Below are positions 38,486 through 50,900 of a stretch of DNA of 64,000 nt, one piece after another (within the stretch, counting starts at the first letter, position 1; each line of letters starts with the position of its first letter). This stretch comes from Mugil cephalus (Eukaryota > Chordata > Actinopteri > Mugiliformes > Mugilidae), in the NCBI RefSeq assembly GCF_022458985.1, contig NC_061774.1, positions 20,740,697-20,804,696 of the forward strand, given 5' to 3'. The position numbers were made by a program, and so were the translations under genes. Under the pieces are notes generated by a model, which ran no database searches, was not told the origin of the DNA, and saw nothing but the letters and a program-made list of their open reading frames with translations.

Positions 38486-41037
38486 TTACAGCTTTCCTGC
38501 CTCCTTGAACATGCTCAGCAGTCCGTCGTCTGCCCTCAGGGGAAAGTACAGCGTCCGGGTTTTGTAGTACTGGGGGTCAGACTGCAGGTTCTGGATGACG
38601 TCCGCCAGGAGGTGGGCGCGCTCCACGCCGCAGCCCGGAGCCTCGTAGCCTAGCTTGGTGAAGTGGACGTGCAGGTGGTAGTAGGACGGTTGGTAGTGCA
38701 GGTAGACTCTCAGCTTACTGGCTGGAAGGTTGTAGCGCTGCAGGATGATCTCCTAAATCACACAAACATACGTATTATTAACCTTTTTGTAACGTTTACT
38801 GATAAACTTATAGCCCAGGCAGAGGCAGGGATCACTGTGACCTCACCTTTCCTTTCTGGAACATGTTCTGCAGCAGCGGGAGGTGCTCCGACGTCAGGTC
38901 TCTAAGACTCTTAATGTCTCGCCGATGTGTTATAGCAATTAGATATAAATCATCTACCTGGAAGAGGAGGACAGACATTATTATTAGGCAATTTACTGGA
39001 ATCTAAAATCTTCCTGATCCAACTCTGGTTTTATAAGGATTATTCTTTAATGTTAATTGGATCCCATTCTTCCTGGGGTCCATACATATATACATTTACA
39101 CAATTACATACACAGTTTAATGAAGATTACACATGTACATTAACACATATTTCTATAAACATATACTATCACTCCTATTAATTAAAATACATTCAGATTA
39201 ATTTTATTCATTTTTTTCTTATTTATTTGAGTCTATTACATAATAGCTTTGTACAATACAGTTTTTTTCAGTGCATTAGTTCTGGGCTGACGCAAAGAAA
39301 AACAGCAGCTTATGGTCCATCTGGTATCATACTTATGTGTGACACCGGTTTAGAAAGAGTCGCAGTTAAAGTTCAGAGTTTTGGAAAAGACCACTTGCCG
39401 TCTCATGTGTTATATTTAATGTGAAAGGATTTTTGAGCTTTTGCAAAAGGCATTTCATCACAACAGAAGCAGATGTCTTGATACACTTTAAGGACTGTAG
39501 TGTAGCATTCAGTCCCAGATAATGCACATGTTTGTATTTATTTTGTATGCAAATGATGGATATGTTGCATTTACATTTCTGTGCATATATATAATGTGTG
39601 TAAATATACTATGGACATGTGGAGTACATGTACAAACTGTAGCCTAGGACACGTACAGTGTCTCTCATATTCTGATGTTCTGCATATTTTGTTTTGTCTT
39701 TTCTTGAATGTTTTCTACAGGGGATCAGTAAAGGTGCATCATTTGGTTTGTTTGCTCTGGGCTGCCGTAGAAACATGGCTGCACAACAAGGTGGGATTCA
39801 CGGAAGAGAACATATACTTATGAAAACTGAATTTAATTTCTTGTATTAGATGTGTAAAACATGTTGGTCTCTGGCGTCTAAAAGTTCTTTAGTTAACTAC
39901 TCTGTATCCAGATGTTTCACTGTGTCCAGTGCTGCTGTTCTCTCACCTGTTTTTGGTCCCATTTGAAATCGGGGAGGAGGACAAAGCCAACCTCAGGGTC
40001 TGGATCTTCATAAACTATCCTCTCAGTCTCTGCCTTCTTCTCCAGGATGTTGTAAACCCACTGAAGACGGTAAAATGTGAGTAAACGTTAATGTTAGTCA
40101 TTCCAGAGTGTATCATGCAGCAGAGGAGGTGATTTCAGGAGAATGACCTGCACGCTGAAACCCTGCTTCTGGATATAGGGAAGAGTGATGGACTGGTAGT
40201 CGTCCCCGGTCTCCTCCATCAGGTAAGACTCCTGACACTGGTATTTCTTTACATGTTTCTCTGTGGCCGGACACACCACTGTGGTCTTAATCTCTGCAAA
40301 TTAGAAACACGCAGATTTATCTTTCCAGGTGGTCGACGACGGGGATAAAGTTAACTAAATATTCAGTTTATCTATTAGAGAATGCACCATTGAAGCGTGG
40401 AGGAGGCTGGAGCTGATAGGTGCTGTAGATGTCGTTTTTCATCACCAGCTTGAGAGTGGAGTGAGTGAACAGCTCGGTCAGGGTGTCCTCTCTGATGGGA
40501 GTCTTCTCCAGGATAACCACAGCGTCCTGATCAGCAACCTGAAGATGACACGGTGAAAACTTCTGCCTGGATCTGACGTTTCAACGCATATAAACCTGCA
40601 TATGAATTAAAATCCTATTCACATGTAAAGAAACAACTATCAGTAGGCTGTTATTTTGAATTACCAAACCGGAAGTGCATGTGTTTCATGTACAAACTAT
40701 TCATTCATCTTTCACTGAACGTTAACAATGCAAATCTTTCTGTTTTTTAGACATAACTTTACAGCTGTAACTGCAATGAGCTAATTGTTTTCTAAAAACA
40801 AAGTAAAGTCAGCTAGCTTTACAGCAACAGTACCTTTCCGTGGATAAATATGTTTTTCTCCCGGGCAGAATCTCTCAAGACGCTAGAGGTTTTAAACCCA
40901 GACAGAACATTTTCACATTCCGCCTCTTTCCCGTTTTCTCCGCCATTCTCATCCTCGGTCTTCGCCCTCTTCACCTCCGGAGATAATTCATCAGATCCAG
41001 CAGCATCTAATTCACGTTTAGCTGTATTGTCCGCCAT
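38486..41037 (-). CDS. dcps: Scavenger mRNA-decapping enzyme DcpS, complete, six exons
   Basis: DcpS hydrolyses the m7GpppN cap dinucleotide left after exosomal 3'-5' mRNA decay, releasing m7GMP, in nucleus and cytoplasm. Exons on the minus strand: 41,037-40,834; 40,538-40,388; 40,293-40,148; 40,060-39,947; 38,957-38,847; 38,752-38,486 (TAA). All junctions have GT-AG ends and compatible phases; the sum is 993 nt, 330 aa, against 337 in human. Exon 1 starts [10 protein letters not shown] and carries a Lys/Arg-rich stretch ([10 protein letters not shown]) like the mammalian N-terminal nuclear signal. The middle exons hold the cap-binding domain, including ETGDDY, ITLPYIQ and NDIYSTY. The last exon has the histidine triad SYYHLHVHF with His268, His270 and His272; His270 matches the catalytic nucleophile. 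No defect is visible. Four of the five introns are under 350 bp; only intron 4, about 1 kb, is long. Confidence 0.97.
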
Positions 41038-41910
41038 GTTTCTTGTTGCTGCTGCTGCTGCCTTAGCGACGAAGATCGTTTAATTGAGAAAGATGCCTCA
41101 CTCCGAATCCGATTGAAATCCAGCCATAAAACTAGAATCAGAATCAGAAAAGATTTTATTGCCAGGTATGTTTGCAGATACAAGGGAACTTTCCTTGGTG
41201 TTTGTTGCATAAAAATACAAACAAAATAAGACAGACAGGATGTTTGTGTTGAGTCAGGCACGGAGCTAATCTCCAGTTAGGAGAGTAAAATCCATAAACT
41301 GGATATTAAAGAGATACATGGGTCACGATTTCGAGCATGCGCTTATATTTGGAATCGTAAAAATAATTAGCATTTTTGTTTTAACGATTACTTTAATATT
41401 TATTAATTAAAAAGTCGCTAGTAATTTCATTATAGTACTATAGTGTTACGAACTCCGATTTTGATTCAGAGTGAGGGATCCCACCTCTCACGAACAGACG
41501 ATCTTAGAATAGCGGAAACAAACCTTTAAACACCACTAAATACTACAGGATAAAAAATATTATACATATTCTACAATAATATTGTATTTTTTATTTGTTT
41601 ATTAATTTTTTAACATTGTAGGACGAAAGAGAATAATTTGCGGGCACAGTAATAGACTTCTTCCTTGTGGCACTTTGTCCAAAAGTGATTGACACTTCAT
41701 TTAACTAATACAATTAGCGCTTCGTGTCGGGCGCGAGAGCCAAATGGACCAATGAAAACGCAGCAGCCTGGAGACGCGTTAATCAGGAAGTTATTAAAGG
41801 ACAACTACACACACGCTTCGTTTGTTTTGGTTCCACGGAAAGAAACGAAGACCGTGTAGAGGAAGAGCAGCTGAACGACAACCGAGCTGGGCTGTAGAAG
41901 TCTGGATAAA
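41038..41910. promoter_or_regulatory. Divergent dcps/ids promoter region
   Basis: The start codons of dcps (minus) and ids (plus) are 873 bp apart and point away from each other, so this interval must hold both promoters and both 5' untranslated regions. A CCAAT box lies at 41,749-41,753, about 160 bp before the ids ATG, next to a GC-rich run (CGTGTCGGGCGCGAGAG). No TATA box is evident near either gene, which fits housekeeping genes. The middle (about 41,340-41,640) is very AT-rich. A teleost interspersed repeat fragment sits at about 41,134-41,225. Two near-identical 16-bp inverted copies (GATTCAGAGTGAGGGA at about 41,463 and its complement at about 41,091) bracket the AT-rich part and may be ends of an old insertion. 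Confidence 0.6.
41134..41225. repeat. Teleost interspersed repeat fragment (TTTTATTGCCAGGTATGTTT type)
   Basis: The run AGAATCAGAAAAGATTTTAT, then TTGCCAGGTATGTTTGCAGA and ACAAGGGAACTTTCCTTGGT, matches a tail sequence I know as very common in fish genomes, usually the 3' end of a retroposon. It lies about 100 bp upstream of the dcps start codon. I cannot name the family from sequence alone. Confidence 0.5.
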
Positions 41911-44900
41911 ATGTGCAAACTTGTCCGAATATGTCTCTTCCTCTTGGTGCTTCACTCACTGATAGTTGCTGTTGTTGCCAGAGGTAAGTATAGTTATTGT
42001 CATTGGAGATTAAATCACTAGGTGAAGTATCTGGGTGTTAAAATGTAACCGTGTAACCATTATTATTATCATCTATTTTTGGTTTGTTGAGCAGTTTGAA
42101 CGCTCTGAGTCCGGCTGTAACTAAGTTAGCAGACATTAGCGTTAACGAGAGCTTAATGTTTTGTTGATTTACTGTCTGTTGCTGCTGGAGTTGGTTTTTT
42201 TAACTCAATTTGCTAACTGAGGGCGGCTTTGTTTGGTGTGACTCTTTCAGAAAAGCTGAAGTGAAACCTTATAAAATTTCCACAGCACCTGCACAAGCAA
42301 TCTGGAAACTGCACCTGAGCTCATTCTTTAATTGGTTCGTTTTAAAGTCGTAGTAAATCTGTGTTTATTTATTTTTTACCTGTTTGCTCTCAGAGAAGAG
42401 CAATGTCCTCTTCATAGTGGCAGATGACCTACGGACATCCCTGGGCTGCTATGGGGACTCTCTGGTCAAATCGCCAAACATTGACCAGCTGGCATCTAAA
42501 AGTCAAGTTTTTCTCAATGCATACGCACAGGTCGGTCACTTTTGGTCCAGTTTACGTAGGTCTAATATTGTTTAAGTAGTCAAGTCAGATGTGGGACTAA
42601 TTGTGCGTTTTCCCTCTCTCAGCAAGCCGTGTGTGCCCCCAGTCGAACGTCCATGTTAACCAGTCGCAGGCCGGACACCACCAGGCTGTACGACTTCAAT
42701 TCCTACTGGAGAGTCCATTCTGGGAACTACACTACTCTACCAGAGCACTTTAAATCCAGGGGGTACTTCACCATGTCTGTGGGGAAGGTATTTCATCCAG
42801 GTAAGATTAACAATGTGTATTTTTAATTAAGTTCATGAGCCTGAGCTGCTTTTCTCTCTTTTGGCATTCATCTATTGTCTTTCTTGTAGGCATTGCCTCT
42901 AATCACACTGATGACTACCCCTACAGCTGGTCCATACCTGCATATCACCCAGCTTCATTTCGATTTGAGAAAAAAAAGGTATGAAAAGATTACCTCTTTC
43001 ACACAAACGGGTCAATGAGCTTGTCTTGTACATGAGGTGTTTACGTGGAGCATTATAAAGCTTGTACATATAGCTTTTTTTCTAGATTTGTTCAAGTGTG
43101 TCGTGATGTCTCATCGTCTAACAGGCATCTTAGGCTTCCCCGTCAATTTGAAGGCGTAGTTACTGCGACAGTGGAGACCCTAACGCTGTAGCTGACCTGC
43201 ATCTCCCCAGAAATGTAACTACACACCACGGTGTGACGCAGAGCACAAGAGCTGTGATTGGTCCACTTGGTAGTAGCGTGTTTGCACTTTAGTATTTCGT
43301 TCATTTTTTGGTTGTTTTGTATCAACAAAGATGGAGCATATCGAGAAATTGTTAACTGAGGATGTTCGGATTTACAAAAATTTGTATGAGACGTCTTCGG
43401 TGAAATTTCGGCGAAAGTTTCAGTCGCTGTTGGTGAAAGTGAAGCAGGAAGCTGGGTGGTGTTTGGGTGGTGATTTTACCGAGTGAGCCACACTGACAAG
43501 CTCACAAGTGTGTAAAAATATAACGTTGGCTACATGCCTAGGTTACGGCATCTATGTCCCACGGTCTTTGCAGGCTTTGAGTAAAGCTGAAGTGAAACCT
43601 CCCGCTTTCTGTTCTTTGTTCCATTTTTCAGGAACCCAGACAAGTCATGACACAGCATCCTGGTGTTTGTTGAAAAACCCCAGGTAGCATATCCAAGTTT
43701 CAAAACCAGGTTTACCAAACGTAGATGTGGTGTTTACAGCGTTTAGTTCAGAGTGACCACCCAGCCGAATAGAAGACAACTCATCTGCACAGCTGAAAAA
43801 CAACACACCAATATGTGTTAAAACAATAAAAAAGTCAATTGCTAGTAATAAACAATAAACTTTGTACAGTCAATATTTTTCGACTGAGGAAACGATGCGG
43901 AGTCATGTTACAATCATGACTACTAGACTTTGCAACAATTTCTGTTGAATTCTCAATGAAAAGTTAATTCCTTGTTGTCCTTGTAATTCCTGAATGATGA
44001 TGATCAACATTATTGGAACGAGCCTTAATGGCAATTATTAGCATCATTCATTGGAAAACCTCAGTCATCATTATCATCAAAATTCTGAGCCTCAGAATCA
44101 TAATGCACATCATCATTGTCATCATCACCTGATCAGATCCTGGTGTATGAATCCTAAATGCTTTAAATGTCACTGAGTTCTTAAAATGAAATGCTTATGA
44201 CTTCTCAGTTTTATGGATCTTTAAAGCAGATGTAGGTCTGTTTGAGGTGTCTTGAGAGCTGTCTTTGACTCAGTCAGTATTATATGTGAATCACTCGGAG
44301 AATCGTCGGTTTCATTTGAATCATCCAGGGCAGAGAAGACGGTCATGCACTTACATACACCGTCTAAAAGGAGAGGCCCATGTGACTGTCCAGGCAGGCG
44401 TTTTTTCCAGACATTAACATGTTGACTGGGAGTGATTCATCTCACCATCTCTCCAGGCTCTAATAATGCAATAATGCATTCTGCTTTTTTTTTGTGTAGA
44501 TCTGAATCACAGCTTACAAATCATTGTCAGAAAATGCTTTGGGCTGTCGTCTCCTTTTCTTCTAGTACTAATTCGGTATGTTAGATCCACATATGCTGTT
44601 GAAGAGGTGGCTGACAAAACAGAATAGTGATGCAACCCAGTCGCCACTTATCAATGTGTTGGATATGCGAGGGCCTAGGTTCAACACTTGAGCCCTTTAT
44701 GAACATGCAATTCTCCATTCAACGGCTAATCCTGGTACTGACGTACTGTATATGTCACCCAAGCATGATCCATCTATGTATACAAGTTGCATATCTGTTT
44801 CCAGATGTGTAAAGGAGAGGATGGTAAACTGCACGCCAACTTGCTGTGTGCGGTGAACGTTACCGAGCAGCCTGGGGGGACCCTGCCTGACATGGAGAGC

Positions 44901-47900
44901 ACAGACGAGGCGGTGAGGTTACTGAAGAGTCGGGCCAGCGAGGACGTTCCTTTCTTCTTGGCCGTGGGCTTTCATAAACCACACATACCTTTTAGGATAC
45001 CACAGGTACGGTATCGGCACTTTGCCCCAAATGTAAAGTACATATTCATTGGATCATAATGAAATCAATTCACTGTTTCACTGTATCTGTTACATACAGT
45101 ATGTTTGTACAACACTGTTCAAGTGGAGTCAAATCCTTCTTCCAAGGTGCATAGAGGAGTATCAAAGGGATCAAAACTACTTCGCATCAGAACTTGTAGC
45201 GTCCTCAAAGAAAAATACACAATAAATTTAGCTTTTAAGTGTAGTTGATAGACCTGAAGCTCAAAAATACAATCTGTGATGCTTGTGAATGCATCCATCT
45301 ACCTTCTATCTAGAGTAAAATGGATGAGACGGGAAGTTGAGACAATGTAGACTTGCTGTGACAGTGTTACTGCAGGTTGTCTCATGAATCTGTGTCGTTT
45401 AAGTTGCTGAGTTTGTGTCCTTTAGCAGACCTCTTTCAGCTGTAACCTGCTGTTATTTAATAGCTGATTAATGTGGCTGTAAAATCTCTGACATGATTAT
45501 AACAGGCAAAACAAGTCGGCTTATTAATATTGTTTTTTTTTGTAGTTACTTGTCCTCAGAGCAATGCATGGCCAATCGTGCTCCCGTCATGTGATGCGCC
45601 CATGATCATGCACATGTAATGTGAGCTACATAAGAGTGACTAACAGACTGAGATGCCAGACGAGTTCATATACCGATGTTAACATTGGAATTAACTGAAT
45701 AATATATAGAACCTGTTATATTTATGTGAAGGATTCTCTAGTTGTCTGGATTTGACGTATCATATCTGATGCTGATATATATGTATCTGTAAACAGTCCG
45801 AGTCTGCAAACACCCGGTTTCTCACTAACTGCAACAACCTGTTGTCCTGGTGGAGCGTCTACAATGAAAACCACAAAGACAGACATTCATTCTCAGGGGG
45901 ACGCGTTCCTGCATTCTAGAAATGAGTTCGTCTCCAGTCTCTCAATGAACGGTTTGTCACAGTCAGAGATGCAGAGTGGGAAAAGTAAAATCATTGTCCT
46001 GCTGCAAGGAGCGGTTTAACTTAACATGGTTCCCATGGACAAAGACTTAAGTTTTGTGAATAACTGGAGTAAATGGTGCCAGATAGAAAGGAAAGAAATG
46101 GGAAAGTGGAAAGAAAGAAATGAGCCTGGGGCCAACTTAAGGTTTGTGGAGAATGTAGTACTCTCTTTGAAAGTACGCAGTTTTAGCAGTAATACTTTAG
46201 TATCTTTGTGTAGGTGATGTAAGTGGAGCTCAAGATGAACAAGACACTTTGGACATGAACTATAGGTGATGAAACCCAGAAATAGAATAAGGAAAAGAAA
46301 CCAGCTAGTATTGAGAGATAAAAGCTGTAGAGTTCCAGACCAGATCACAGTAGTGCCACCTTGTGGTCTACTGGAACTAGTCTGACATCAGATTTTTGCA
46401 TTTTGGAAATTTGGCTGATTAAATATGACTAAAGATGGTATGACTTGGTCTTTGAGGCACAGAAAAGAATATCTGTTTTCTTATAATTCACCTGTTTGTA
46501 TGCTTTGTCGTTTGTGCTTTACTTAGCATTACTTGTGCTGTGTTTGTGTGTGTGCGTATATCACAGGAGTACCTGAGCCTGTATCCTCTTGATCAAATGA
46601 CTCTGGCCCCTGACCCTGATGTACCCAAACTCCTTCCACCCATTGCCTACAACCCCTGGATGGACATAAGGAAGAGAGATGACGTCCAAAAGCTCAACAT
46701 CAGCTTCCCCTACGGACCGATTCCTAAAGACTTCCAGGTATAAACCGTCTACTCTCATCAATTTTAATGAATTGGCTCCAGTGTTTATACTTTCTAAACA
46801 GTGTGGTATTATGTCTTCCAGCTGCGTATTCGTCAGCACTACTACGCTGCTGTGTCCTATATGGATGCTCAGGTGGGGCGTCTGCTCAGTGCGCTGAGTG
46901 ATCTGGGGCTGGCTGACAGCACTATGGTGGTGTTCGCTTCTGATCACGGTTAGTAGACAATGATGATAATAAGTTGGTGGTACTGTATGGATTTCATGTT
47001 AAATCATTGACAATAAGTTGTTCAAATATCCATTCGGTTCTCTGTGTATGGAGCTTGACATGTTCATGTCCTTGTCCTCAGCCACCAGATGGCAATGTTG
47101 TTATAGCAAAGTGTGCCATCGCTTCATTTCTTCATATTCTCTGAAATCTCAACTCCTTTTTTTCAACAACAAAAACTTTCACACTTAAAACTTGGACTGG
47201 TTTAATGTTCAGTGGAGGATGTTAGGTTGAATACTTGCTGTGATAATTTAGTGTATCACCTAGTAAAGCACAATTAAATATAATAATTGAAGGATAAATT
47301 ACTTTGGAATTTAAAAAAAAAGTGTTTTCCTATTATAGAAACATTGTTTTTATGGTCACTTATTTTTCCATCTGCGTTTTTTTTTTTAAACTAACATGTT
47401 TTATCTCTTTTTTTTTTGCTTGTGTCAGGTTGGTCATTAGGCGAGCACGGCGAATGGGCTAAATATTCCAATTTCGACGTGGCGACTCGTGTCCCTCTCA
47501 TCTTCTACATTCCTGGTGTCACTGCAGTCCGCCATCACCTGGAAGAGTCAACTTTCCCATTTATAGACGTCTTTAGTCAGTCAAAACACAGCTTCACAAG
47601 TAAGGTCCCTCCAACGACAACACACTAATTACTATTGGTGAACATGAAGTGTCGTTTTGCTTTCTCCGTTTCAAGCAACGTTTATTAAAATGCCATCTGG
47701 GCTTTCATGAAGTCTTTGATATACATAGAGCCGCAAAAGTATTTAGACAGGATACACTTTCGTAATTTGCCTCTGGACAGATTTTATTCAAAGTACATGT
47801 GGTGCAATCATGATGAAATTTAAGTGTGGGATGGTTAGTACATTTTTAGTGAATATCTTGATCTTGTTTTGCTGTCAGTGGCAGGATAAAACTCTGTAAC

Positions 47901-50900
47901 TGGATGACCCTTCTCTCTCTTAGATGACAGAGTAATCAGAAACATGGTGGAGCTGGTGGATGTCTTTCCTACCGTCTCGTACATGGCCGGACTCAGGGCG
48001 CCTGAACCTTGTCCTGATGTGTCCTTCCAGGTATCCGGATGAAAACAAACGCTCTGGCTTTTCCTCTTGCTTCACTGCGAGGTTGACATTTCCAGTTTTG
48101 AGAGTGAAGTGTTTCATCATATCTGTGGAGTAGAGCAGTTTGTGAAACTCCATCAGCGTTACATTCTTACGCAAAGTAGTAGTAACGCTGTAACGTTACC
48201 AGCTAGCAGACGACAGGCTAATCGGTTAGCCTACTGTTCCACGGTGGCAAACGCACACCACAAACACAGAAAACTAAAATATAAATGGCAACATCACTAC
48301 AGCTAAACAGCAGTTTGTCAATATACAATACAGACACACTGAAAGAGTCCTTCAGCTAAAAAACAGCAGCATGTTTAACACGACCTCAGCATGCTAGCTT
48401 AGCCCCGTGGTTAGCTCCACTCTCCACCGTACTGACACCACCACGTTAACCTCGGTTTTATTCTGGCATTTTGGCTGTAGGTAGGTAGGTGTGTGTTTGA
48501 GTGTTGGTTCATGTGTCCGTCGGTGCGGAGCTACGTCCATAGTAAAATATATATCCGCTCCACCTGCATCATTTCACTCGCTGCTGGTCTTCTTCACCTC
48601 ACAGGATTTGAGCTTGCAGAAGCTCAACAGCGCCACCCTACCATCAATGTATCACAATGTTATTCTCTGGTCAGGAGTGGAAGTGCAGCGATAAATAATA
48701 TTTAATGGGAGCAAGCGCTGATTCCGGTTGGTGGGGGAAAATACGGTTGGCAAGGAGGCAAGGAGGTATAAACACCTTAGTGGAAATAATATTAAAAAAA
48801 CAAAACAACTAATAGAATCAATGGAGCTGATTTACATATACAAAAGTGTAACACAATAAAGGAAAGCTAATTGACATTCTAGTGTATGAGTCTATCATCA
48901 GCATGCTGGCATTGTCAAGAGGCCGAGCCCAAATTTAATCCTGACTCTCCTAACTTGCACTTAAATTCTTTGAGAATTTCTGGTTTGAATGTCAAGGGCA
49001 TACCACTACTTTTGGATACCACGGCGCCATAAATATCCCACAGTACTTTGCAGTAGAGTAGAATAAAATAGAATGCCCTTTATTGCTCTTGTATAGTGAT
49101 TGGATTGGAGAGCTTCTCCTTTTCAGTGCAAAAACACAAATATATACAAATTGGTGCAAAAAAAAGAAATTATTTACAAGAGATTTCTAGAGTTAAAGTA
49201 GTAAATACTGAGAAATGAAAATATACAAAATTATAAAATGTATTTTCATAGCAGCAGTGGTAAAAATGTAAAACGTGTATTGCACAAGGTTAGAAACACA
49301 TTAAAGTGAACCGAATAGTAAGATTGATGGAATGATGCTTGTGTGTAGTGTGGAGTGCATAGTAGATGATTTCTGACACCAACTCTGAGCACGGTAGCAT
49401 TTAGCTCAAAGCACCACTGTGCCTTTTTATCTCCTCAGAGAGCCACTAGCCTCCCTGCAGACTCTTTGGTCGTTATTTTTATTTCACTAATTACTCCATT
49501 TGGTCATAGAAGCATGGTGTTGTGTTTTTTTTGTTTTTTTTTTCTACCCCTAGATCGTTCTCAATACACAGAATAGTTGTGAGCGTGGTGTTGTGCTGTT
49601 TGAATGACATTGCATTTACATGGGGCAAACAAAGTGAATCAAGGCGTAAACAGGACCAAACATACCTGACATGAATGTGATCTAACCGACCCTGACATCC
49701 ATTTCCTTCCCTCTGTGTTTGTGTGTGTGTGTGTGTTCTTTCCTTCAGGTGAAGCTGTGTACAGACGGAGACAACCTGGCCCACACCTTCCGACACAGAG
49801 AAAGAGGAGTGGACGCAGAGGAGATAGCTTTTAGCCAATACCCTCGTCCTGCTGATACACCACAGGTAGTGCTCTTAAAAAAAAAAAAAAAGCTTTCATG
49901 AGCCGATGAGTTTTATCAGTTAGGAGGCAGGAATCTTTTAATACAACTCTGGTACTTGGCTGATTATGATAATTAGTTGAGGGCATGGTCTAAAATGACC
50001 GTCGGCTGCACTGGCCACATTCAGACCTTGCATTAACATCCAATCACGAGTGGCCTGCTTGAAGTACAAGTGAGGGGACATTTGACTGATCTAATCTCAG
50101 ACCACATGTGGTGAAGGCCTGGGACGCGTGAACACGCCATTATAAATGATTGCTTGGAAAGGAAAAAGCTCTGCAAGTGATGTCTGTTCAGTAGAAATAA
50201 GAACAATTTAAATATTCTGTCCTTGTAGCCAAGTATACGATAATTAAATCCAAGACAGGAATTAATGAATTCAGTTATTTAATGATGCTATGTGTAATGT
50301 ATCAGAATGTGGTCATTTATTGATGTGATCATGTTGATGTTTAAGTTTTTTTTTTTTTTGTCAAACGTCTGTGGCTTTATTTACATTTGCTACCAGAGAA
50401 CTAACCAAAATAAGATAAGCACAGATAAGCAAATGAATAATAACTTACTGCCTGTGCTTTCTAGTGAGTGACTGACTTCACAGCTTGTTTCAAAATATAC
50501 ATCTTCTCTCCTAAGTCACAAGCTGCTGATGGCTCTGATAGAGTAGTGGTGATCTATTAGAGGCAGCAGCTGGTTTAATATTCTCCTGCACAGCAAAGGA
50601 CGACAGGATTTATTTACATGCAGAGTGAGATCGAATCTCAAGGGCTGGCTGGAGACGCATTTAAATGCAGGTCTGAACACATTAAGCGGGCCACCAGCGA
50701 TCAGATTGCCCAGGTCGGATGTTAACGTGCGGTGTGAACGGTTCCTCTCGCTTTGCTTATACCAGAGCATGCAATCTGAAACTGAACTCAAATATCCAGA
50801 CGAGTGCTGCGCCTGCTGCAGGTTAATCTGTAGTTTGGCAGCCTGACATTAGTTCATCGTCCAGCTCACAGGATGAGTCGGCAGCTGCAGTTGTGACTTT

